Shown piece by piece: positions 1 to 5,387 of a DNA stretch of 7,128 nucleotides. The stretch lies in assembly GCA_903881065.1 (NCBI GenBank), contig CAIRRW010000368.1, forward strand, positions 1-7,128, written 5' to 3'. The notes under the pieces were generated by a model. That model saw only the letters and a program-made list of their open reading frames with translations, did no database searches and was not told the origin of the DNA. Every line of letters begins with the position of its first letter. The first letter of the stretch is position 1. Origin of the DNA: an uncultured Bacteroidota bacterium. GTDB lineage: Bacteria; Bacteroidota; Bacteroidia; 2-12-FULL-35-15. The position numbers were made by a program, and so were the translations under genes.

Positions 1-2
1 AA

Positions 3-692
3 GAAAAGACTACAAAGGTTGATGTTATTCCAACAAAAAGACCTGAAAGTGTAAGTGTTGGTTTTTTAAAAGAGAAGCCTAAGCGTTCCAGATCAAAAAG
101 AGGACGGAAGAAAAAGAATAAGGGAGATGATGATGAGCCTGAAATACTGCACGATGAATTAGTTGAACAACTCATCCGGTCGACAAAAAAATTACGTTCT
201 CAGCCTAAGGTACCCAAAATGCTGAAGACGTTTGTTAATCCGATGGCTTCTTTAACTGTTGCGTTGACTAAAAATGAAAATAAGAAATCTTCCTCTGCCC
301 AGAAAAAAGAACCGAAAGGGAAATTTTCAGTAGAGTATGTTATACGTACATCTGCTGGAATATTGTATGAATTTTTAACTACTCCAAGTGGTTTATCCGA
401 ATGGTTTGCTGATGATGTTAATATTCATGATGGGATATTTACATTTTTTTGGGATGGTAGTGCTCAGAAGGCTAGATTGCTCGGATTTAAGGAAGAAGAA
501 TATGTTAAAATGCAATGGTTGGATAAATCTGAAGGTTCATTTTTTGAGTTCCGAATTCAGAAAGATGACATTACAGGTGACGTTTCGTTGATTGTAACGG
601 ATTTTGCGGATGAAGCATCTGATTTGGAAACGTCAAAAAGACTTTGGGATACTCAAGTAGATAAATTGTTGCATATTATTGGTTCTTATTAA
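3..692 (+). CDS. START-like domain protein with basic N-terminal extension, 5' partial
   Basis: The C-terminal ~120 residues match the small START-like (AHSA1/Bet v1-type helix-grip) proteins common in Bacteroidota, which normally stand alone at about 130 residues and have no firmly assigned function; a hydrophobic ligand pocket is the family expectation. In the 229-residue visible fragment the domain starts near residue 108 (KFSVEYVIRT), followed by TTPSGLSEWFADDV (W134) and FFWDG (148–152), and ends in a C-terminal helix (SKRLWDTQVDKLLHIIG). The frame stays open to the left edge, whereas both other plus frames have stops before base 55. The first methionine is at 219 and another is at 243, but the 72 codons before 219 look coding: a Lys/Arg-rich run (about residues 23–40, KRSRSKRGRKKK), an acidic patch (GDDDEPE) and a likely short helix (LHDELVEQLIRSTKKL). 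Either the true start lies upstream, making this a longer protein, or translation starts at 219 or 243. The domain call is fairly sure; the start is unresolved. Confidence 0.75.
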   Translation, partial: EKTTKVDVIPTKRPESVSVGFLKEKPKRSRSKRGRKKKNKGDDDEPEILHDELVEQLIRSTKKLRSQPKVPKMLKTFVNPMASLTVALTKNENKKSSSAQKKEPKGKFSVEYVIRTSAGILYEFLTTPSGLSEWFADDVNIHDGIFTFFWDGSAQKARLLGFKEEEYVKMQWLDKSEGSFFEFRIQKDDITGDVSLIVTDFADEASDLETSKRLWDTQVDKLLHIIGSY

Positions 693-733
693 CTAATTGT
701 TCCTAAGCACTAATTTTATACTTCAATTTTTGT

Positions 734-1402
734 TTGCGAAAACTTTTTGATGTGAAAGCCTTTCTCAAAAACAATTTTTCATTCCTTTTTCCTTATCAAC
801 TTTTTCTATTATTTGGTATTGTATTTATTGCGATGAATTCCAAAGCTGAAAAGCATTTGGAATTTAATACATTTCACTCCCCTTTTTTCGACACATTTTT
901 TTATTACTTTACTTATTTAGGTGACGGTGTCACGGCTGTACTTATTGTCATCTTATTGTTAACTGTGAAATACAGGTTCGCTATTATTGTTGGAGCTTCA
1001 AACATAATTGCGGCTTTGATAACACAATTTTTAAAACACGAAGTATTCTACAATGTTGTACGTCCTAAAAAATATTTTGAAGGCGTTCATGATTTGTATT
1101 TTGTGCCGGGAGTAGATAATTATTTATATAATAGCTTCCCATCCGGGCATAGCACTTGTGCCTTTTCTTTGTATTTTGCTTTGTCATTAATAATAAAAAA
1201 CAAACCACTAAAATTTATATTCTTTGTAATGGCTTTTTTGGTGGGCTATTCAAGAGTTTATCTATCGCAACACTTTTTTGAGGATGTTTATGCCGGGTCA
1301 GTTATTGGGGTGTCAGTAACACTGGTTGTTTATTATTTTGTAAATAAAACAAACAAGAATTGGCTGGAACAATCATTAATTTCAACATTTAAATCTCAAT
1401 GA
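734..1402 (+). CDS. PAP2-family membrane phosphatase
   Basis: Integral-membrane phosphatidic acid phosphatase type 2 (PAP2) protein of 222 residues with several hydrophobic segments (about 18–34, 66–78, 83–100, 142–154, 160–172, 188–203). The three-part phosphatase signature is present: K101 with R110-P111, PSGH at 136–139, and SR at 173–174 followed by H180 and D184 (SR-x5-H-x3-D). H139 is the presumed acid and H180 the nucleophile. The first motif is KX8RP rather than the usual KX6RP, as if two residues were inserted. Known substrates of the family are undecaprenyl diphosphate, phosphatidylglycerol phosphate and lipid A phosphates (LpxE/LpxF type), processed at the periplasmic face; the sequence does not tell which. 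The start is uncertain: an in-frame stop at 704–706 is followed by no ATG, leaving TTG at 734 or GTG at 752; the next ATG (833) would remove the first membrane segment. The stop overlaps the next gene by four bases (ATGA), so the two are probably translationally coupled. Confidence 0.88.
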   Translation: MRKLFDVKAFLKNNFSFLFPYQLFLLFGIVFIAMNSKAEKHLEFNTFHSPFFDTFFYYFTYLGDGVTAVLIVILLLTVKYRFAIIVGASNIIAALITQFLKHEVFYNVVRPKKYFEGVHDLYFVPGVDNYLYNSFPSGHSTCAFSLYFALSLIIKNKPLKFIFFVMAFLVGYSRVYLSQHFFEDVYAGSVIGVSVTLVVYYFVNKTNKNWLEQSLISTFKSQ

Positions 1403-3036
1403 ATTTAACGGTATTGCGAAATAATATTGTTATTGTAACAATCGCATTCTTACTTTTTATTCCGTTTTTAGGGGCAGTGCATCTGTTTGACTGGGATGAA
1501 ATTAATTTTGCTGAATGTGCCCGTGAAATGATTGTTACACATGATTACTTCTCAGTAAAAATAAATTTTCAACCATTTTGGGAAAAGCCACCATTGTTTA
1601 TCTGGATGCAGGTCTTATCAATGTCTGCATTTGGAATAAATGAATTTGCAGCACGATTGCCAAATGCAATCTGTGGTATTGCAACACTTATGGTTTTATA
1701 TAATATTGGAAGGAAATTAGTTGATGATAAGTTTGGACTGATTTGGGTATTGGCATACGCAGGTTCATTTTTACCACATTTTTATTTTAAATCTGGGATT
1801 ATTGATCCATGGTTTAATCTTTTTATTTTTCTTGGGATTTATAATTTCATTTTATTTACAAATAGTAAAACGGTTCGTTTGCTTATATTTTCTGCACTCT
1901 TTATTGGTTTAGGAGTTTTAACCAAAGGGCCGGTGGCAGTGCTTGTGTTTGGATTATGCGTTGGAGTTTATTGGGTTAGTATGCGATTTCAGCCAATAAT
2001 GAGTTGGAAAAAGATACTTATATATGCAGTTGCTGTATCATCAGTTGGGGGATTATGGTTCTTAATGCTATTGTTAACTGGCCATTCATCAATAATTAAA
2101 GAGTTTTTTTTATATCAAGTGCGATTATTTAATACGCAGGATGCCGGCCATGGCGGACCGTTTTTTTATCATTGGATAGTTTTATTAATAGGTTGTTTTC
2201 CTGTATCTGTTTTCGCTTTGCAGAGTTTCCGAAAGAACAGTTTTGATACTCCTTATCAAAAACATTTTAAATTATGGATGATGATTTTATTTTTTGTGGT
2301 ATTGATTTTATTCAGCATTGTAAAAACTAAAATAGTGCACTACTCATCATTGTGTTATTTCCCGCTGAGTTTTATGGGTGCTTATGCGGTTTATAAAATA
2401 ATGACGGGAGAAATTCAATGGAAGAAGAGTACTGGTATTTTATTGGCAATCATCGCAAGTGTTATTGGAATTGCTATTTCAGCGTTGCCTTTTATTGAGA
2501 AATTTAAACAGTATATTATTTCTACTAACATAATTAAGGATGATTTTGCAGTGGGAAATTTAAAAGCAAATGTTCATTGGTCAGGATTTGAGTGGATGAT
2601 AGGAGTTGTTTTTATTGTTGGTGTGTTGGTTATGTTGGGTTTTATAAATAAGAAAAAAATAGCAATTGGATTAATCGGCATTTTTATAATTTCTTTGTTT
2701 ACGGTAAATATGGCTGCGATAATTGTTGCGCCTAAAGTAGAACAATACTCACAGAATGCAGCTATTGAATTTTATGAATATTTGCAAAACAAGGATTGTT
2801 ATATAGAAACTCTGGGATTTAAAAGCTATGCTCATTTATTTTATTCTCAGAAAAAAGAACAGGCAAATAAAAAGAGTTATGATGAAGATTGGTTGCTTCA
2901 CGGGGCGATTGATAAGCCGACTTATTTTGTTGTGAAAATTCCTGACCTAAACGATACAAGAAAAAACTATCCTGAATTAAAAGAGATTTACCGCAAAAAT
3001 GGTTTTGTGTTTTTGGAACGAATGCCCAAAAATTAA
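1399..3036 (+). CDS. ArnT-like GT39 membrane glycosyltransferase
   Basis: A 545-residue polytopic protein of the PMT/ArnT (GT-C fold, glycosyltransferase family 39) type. Such enzymes take a sugar from a polyprenyl-phosphate donor and transfer it, on the periplasmic side of the inner membrane, to lipid A, another glycan or a protein. After the first membrane helix (10–29) comes the expected first periplasmic loop with the acidic pair D33-E34 in FDWDEINFAECAREM, then EKPPLFIW at 62–69, both hallmarks of the family. Further family-typical pieces are GIIDPWF (133–139) and LTKGP (174–178). About ten more hydrophobic segments run to roughly residue 442, and the last ~103 residues form a soluble, probably periplasmic, domain. 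The length is typical of ArnT-like proteins. The ATG lies in the ATGA overlap with the PAP2 gene, so the start is secure and co-expression is very likely. The donor sugar and acceptor cannot be read from the sequence; calling it arnT itself would overreach. Confidence 0.9.
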   Translation: MNLTVLRNNIVIVTIAFLLFIPFLGAVHLFDWDEINFAECAREMIVTHDYFSVKINFQPFWEKPPLFIWMQVLSMSAFGINEFAARLPNAICGIATLMVLYNIGRKLVDDKFGLIWVLAYAGSFLPHFYFKSGIIDPWFNLFIFLGIYNFILFTNSKTVRLLIFSALFIGLGVLTKGPVAVLVFGLCVGVYWVSMRFQPIMSWKKILIYAVAVSSVGGLWFLMLLLTGHSSIIKEFFLYQVRLFNTQDAGHGGPFFYHWIVLLIGCFPVSVFALQSFRKNSFDTPYQKHFKLWMMILFFVVLILFSIVKTKIVHYSSLCYFPLSFMGAYAVYKIMTGEIQWKKSTGILLAIIASVIGIAISALPFIEKFKQYIISTNIIKDDFAVGNLKANVHWSGFEWMIGVVFIVGVLVMLGFINKKKIAIGLIGIFIISLFTVNMAAIIVAPKVEQYSQNAAIEFYEYLQNKDCYIETLGFKSYAHLFYSQKKEQANKKSYDEDWLLHGAIDKPTYFVVKIPDLNDTRKNYPELKEIYRKNGFVFLERMPKN

Positions 3037-3294
3037 GTTTAACTATTGATTGAGAGTTCCAACTTTTCAGAATAGGAGATTCCAATAAAATTCCCAAAAT
3101 CACTAATCTCAGTATCTTCAACTTATTTTTACTCATTATATATATGTTGCTAATATCAGGGTTGATTTTCGCCATTGATTTCGACAATGTGCTATAATTC
3201 AGCGTATTGTTTAAAATATCCACCCAATTCTTTGAAATATTCGGATGGTTCTTTGGAATATTCCCCTGATTCTTTGAAATATTCGCCCGATACT

Positions 3295-3319
3295 TTTGAA
3301 GAACTCCCACTTCTTCAAA
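3295..3319. repeat. Inverted repeat inside the tandem array (9 bp stem, 7 nt loop)
   Basis: TTTGAAGAA at 3295–3303 and TTCTTCAAA at 3311–3319 are perfect reverse complements separated by CTCCCAC. The arms fall in two adjacent 20 bp units that differ from the consensus, so the pairing is not a simple result of copying the standard unit. No T-run follows directly on either strand, so it is a poor intrinsic terminator. Confidence 0.6.
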
Positions 3320-3356
3320 TATTCGGACGATTCTTTGAAAGTTTCGCCCGATTCTT

Positions 3357-3380
3357 TGAAAGTATCACCCGATACTTTCA
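3357..3380. repeat. Perfect inverted repeat inside the tandem array (10 bp stem, 4 nt loop)
   Basis: TGAAAGTATC (3357–3366) and GATACTTTCA (3371–3380) are exact reverse complements around the loop ACCC. This is the strongest hairpin in the spacer. On the plus strand it is followed by TTTATTCT, a weak U-rich tail, so it could help terminate the phosphatase–glycosyltransferase transcript about 320 bp after its last stop codon; on the minus strand no T-run follows. The terminator role is a guess, but the hairpin itself is plain in the sequence. Confidence 0.6.
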
Positions 3381-3487
3381 TTTATTCTCCCGTTTCTTTC
3401 AAAGAATTGGCAGTTCTTCAAAAGTTTCGCCCGTTTCTTTGAAAGTTTCGGACGAATATTTTAAAGAATTGGATGTTTCTAAATGGT

Positions 3488-3506
3488 AAAAACTCCAATT
3501 TTGGAA
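3488..3506 (-). terminator. Weak intrinsic terminator candidate downstream of ispF
   Basis: Read on the minus strand, TTCCA pairs with TGGAG (one G–T wobble at the base) around an AAAT loop and is followed at once by five T residues, 34 bp after the ispF stop. The stem is short and only partly GC, so it would be a weak terminator at best; position and T-run are right for ending the porU–porV–ispF transcript. Confidence 0.3.
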
Positions 3507-3539
3507 GAAAGCAATAGAAGGAAAATAAAATAGAAAATA

Positions 3540-4019
3540 TTAATTTTTCTGAATCAACACCACCGCGTAGGCACAAACACCTTCTTCGCGTCCCACATAT
3601 CCCATTGTTTCGTTTGTAGTAGCTTTTATGGAAATATCGGAGGTTTCAATATTTAAAATGGGAGCCAACGTTTGTTTCATTTTATCAATGTGAGGATTTA
3701 TTTTTGGATTCTCTAACACCAATGTACAATCAATATTTCCTATCGAATAGTTTTCTTTTTTCAATAAATCAACTACTTGAGTCAATAGTATTTTGCTGTC
3801 GATATTTTTAAATTCTGAAGAAGTATTAGGGAAATGAAAACCGATGTCTCTCATGCCTGCCGCACCAAGCAGGGCATCACAAATTGCATGAATCATTACA
3901 TCAGCATCCGAATGACCTACTGCGCCTTTGGAATGATTAAGCTGAATTCCGCCTAACCAAAAAGGATGATCTGTTTGTAATTGATGAACGTCGAAACCAA
4001 AGCCTACACGGATTTTCAT
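3540..4019 (-). CDS. ispF: 2-C-methyl-D-erythritol 2,4-cyclodiphosphate synthase
   Basis: Fifth enzyme of the MEP (non-mevalonate) isoprenoid pathway: it cyclises CDP-methylerythritol 2-phosphate to methylerythritol 2,4-cyclodiphosphate with loss of CMP, as a cytosolic homotrimer with zinc in each active site. The 159-residue length is standard. The zinc ligands are visible as D10 and H12 in GFGFDVHQL and H44 in GHSDADVMIHA; the DIGFHFPNT stretch (58–66) and the C-terminal KATTNETMGYVGREEG (132–147), with E137 as the family's metal-binding glutamate, complete the signature. All catalytic positions look intact. The ATG start at 4019 gives the family-typical MKIRVGFGFDVH beginning. The gene follows porV on the same strand after 28 bp, so it is probably the last gene of that operon, although its metabolic role is unrelated to secretion except that the pathway feeds polyprenyl carrier-lipid synthesis. 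Confidence 0.97.
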   Translation of the reverse strand: MKIRVGFGFDVHQLQTDHPFWLGGIQLNHSKGAVGHSDADVMIHAICDALLGAAGMRDIGFHFPNTSSEFKNIDSKILLTQVVDLLKKENYSIGNIDCTLVLENPKINPHIDKMKQTLAPILNIETSDISIKATTNETMGYVGREEGVCAYAVVLIQKN

Positions 4020-4047
4020 TGTTAGAAGTAATTATTTCTTGAAAAAA

Positions 4048-5346
4048 CTATTCACCTTTAACGTCATTCTGAGCTTTGAAAGCATCAAAGTCGAAAGTAA
4101 GTGTAAATCGTAAGGTGTTTTCCAAAGGATTTCGTTGCTGAGTAGGAATCAGATATGCAAAATCCAACCCAAATACATTGTATTTAACTCCAGCGCCAAG
4201 TGTGAAATACTGGCGGTTTCCTTTGAGTGGGTTTTCATAAAAATACCCTGCACGAACAGAGAATAATTTATTATACCAATATTCAATACCAACTCCATAA
4301 TTAATTTCACGCAATTCTTCTTTTGTTCCTCCGGGAGCATCATTGAAAGAACCAAAAATACCTTCTGTTACACCTCTGTTCGGATCTTTACCCATTAATA
4401 TTTCAGGGTTTCCACTTGCATCATAAGCCACTCCTTCATCGTGAGTACCTGTAGAATCGGTAACTATTTTATGTTTATAAACCGGTGGAGTAGGGACTAA
4501 TAATTTATTTGCATCCGCTTCAATAGAAATAGAATTGAATTCATCCATTTGGAAAGTCATTGAAGCTCCCAAACGCATATTTATAGGAAGGTAATTGGCA
4601 CTTCCTTGAGTAGCAAGATTGGAATAAGTCATTTTATTACCGATGTTGGAAATGTTTAAACCAATATCAGCAATAGCTTTTTTACCATCTTTAAATTTAA
4701 TTTTATCATTTCGCCAGGTAGCTGAAATATCAACAGCTGCGGCACGCCCAGGATGAGTAGCGGCACCGCCAACTACAGTTCCTCCTGTTAAGTTCGAATT
4801 AACATATCTTGCTGCTCCGCCAACCGAAAAGTTTTTGGCAAGTTTAACTCCGTATGCAACATCAATAGCAAACTCATTTGGGCGGAACTGACCAATTGTC
4901 TGTCCATTAACATCTGTAAAAGTAATATCTCCTAAGGAGAAATAACGCAAAGATGCCGCGAATGTTCCTCTTTTCTTAGTTTTATAAAATCCAGTTAGAT
5001 AAGCAAGGTTGATATCCGGAACCAATGCTCTTAGCCAAGGAGTGTAAGAAACACCAATTCCCATTTGTTTATCTTCGAAAGCTAACTTTGATGAATTCCA
5101 GTGAATTGAGTTAACATCAGGTGTAGAGGCAACTCCTACATCACCCATTCCTCCGGCTCTTGAGTCAGGTGTGATAAGTAAAAACGGAACAGCCGTAGTA
5201 ATTGTATTTATTTGAGAATTTACCTGTTGTCCGGCCAATTGGTTATAATTAAGGGATTGAGCAAATCCATTATTATAAATTAAAAAGCTAATCACAACTG
5301 TTGCAATCAGTTTCTTAAATATTTTTAACTCATTCATTAGTGTCAT
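4048..5346 (-). CDS. porV: Type IX secretion system outer-membrane shuttle protein PorV
   Basis: PorV (LptO) is an outer-membrane beta-barrel of the FadL-like type that collects T9SS cargo leaving the SprA translocon and delivers it to the PorU sortase for sorting-domain removal and attachment to A-LPS. The 432-residue product starts with a lipid-export signal peptide (KKLIATVVISFLIYNNGFAQ, cleavage near 28–31). The family hallmark ITPDSRAGGMGDVGVAST lies at 58–75, followed by HWNSSKLAF (82–90) and YTPWLRALVPDINLAYL (101–117). Alternating beta strands continue to the final strand TLRFTLTFDF (411–420), with a 12-residue tail after it. A loop around 287–320 (VYKHKIVTD…ILMGKDPNRG) seems longer than in PorV proteins I know and probably faces the outside or the plug. 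The first ATG (5346) is preceded by an A-run on the coding strand; a second at 5337 (MNELK) would also leave the signal peptide intact. It follows porU after 41 bp, the usual T9SS arrangement. Confidence 0.95.
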   Translation of the reverse strand: MTLMNELKIFKKLIATVVISFLIYNNGFAQSLNYNQLAGQQVNSQINTITTAVPFLLITPDSRAGGMGDVGVASTPDVNSIHWNSSKLAFEDKQMGIGVSYTPWLRALVPDINLAYLTGFYKTKKRGTFAASLRYFSLGDITFTDVNGQTIGQFRPNEFAIDVAYGVKLAKNFSVGGAARYVNSNLTGGTVVGGAATHPGRAAAVDISATWRNDKIKFKDGKKAIADIGLNISNIGNKMTYSNLATQGSANYLPINMRLGASMTFQMDEFNSISIEADANKLLVPTPPVYKHKIVTDSTGTHDEGVAYDASGNPEILMGKDPNRGVTEGIFGSFNDAPGGTKEELREINYGVGIEYWYNKLFSVRAGYFYENPLKGNRQYFTLGAGVKYNVFGLDFAYLIPTQQRNPLENTLRFTLTFDFDAFKAQNDVKGE

Positions 5347-5387
5347 TTTTTAAGGGGTGCAAATTTAATAATTTATAAATACCTCGA

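Larger units (their letters stand above)
3207..3476. repeat. Degenerate 20–21 bp tandem repeat array, about 13 copies
   Basis: Head-to-tail units can be aligned starting at 3207, 3228, 3249, 3270, 3291, 3311, 3331, 3352, 3373, 3394, 3414, 3435 and 3456. Ten are 21 bp long and three (at 3291, 3311, 3394) are 20 bp. The best copies begin TTCTTTGAAA, then two variable bases (GT or TA), then TTCGCCCGA; the copies at 3270, 3331, 3352 and 3435 are closest to this, and those at 3207, 3291, 3373 and 3456 have drifted most. The unit start TTC-TTT-GAA is itself an imperfect palindrome, and a few copies read TTC-AAA-GAA in the middle (3394) as if locally inverted. There are no unique spacers between the units, so this is not a CRISPR array. 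Function unknown; its position between two convergent genes argues against a promoter role. Confidence 0.9.
3037..3539. other. Convergent intergenic spacer
   Basis: About 500 bp lie between the stop of the glycosyltransferase gene and the stop of ispF, which point toward each other. The first 170 bp (3037–3206) are AT-rich with no recognisable gene, RNA or strong hairpin. The middle (3207–3476) is a degenerate tandem repeat, and the rest (3477–3539) contains a weak terminator-like hairpin on the ispF side. Open frames crossing this spacer on either strand begin at or overlap the repeat and show its seven-residue periodicity; they look like by-products of the repeat rather than genes. Confidence 0.75.

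Noticed and set aside
388..591. 67-codon plus-strand open frame inside the START-like gene
   Set aside because: Out-of-frame shadow of a supported domain; no recognisable features of its own.
697..724. Possible plus-strand promoter before the PAP2 gene (TTG at 697–699 and TATACTTC at 717–724)
   Set aside because: The -7 box matches only part of the consensus and the spacing is short; not better than chance in this sequence.
2819..3310. Minus-strand open frame of 163 codons overlapping the end of the glycosyltransferase gene and the repeat
   Set aside because: Half of it is antisense to a well supported gene, and the rest is repeat-derived heptads; no recognisable domain.
3207..3476. CRISPR array
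   Set aside because: The units abut with no unique spacers, the unit is only 20–21 bp, and there are no cas genes nearby.
3175..3489. Plus-strand open frame of 104 codons in the spacer
   Set aside because: Starts at a TTG, consists almost entirely of the tandem repeat in three successive phases, and resembles no protein family I know.
4149..4355. 68-codon minus-strand open frame inside porV
   Set aside because: Out-of-frame shadow of a conserved outer-membrane protein gene.
5360..5367. Minus-strand TAAATTTG matching the Bacteroidota -7 box (TAnnTTTG) upstream of porV
   Set aside because: The match is exact and lies 13 bp before the start codon, but no TTG-type -33 box is found at the right distance and the region is AT-rich, so chance is likely; porV is probably read from the porU promoter.
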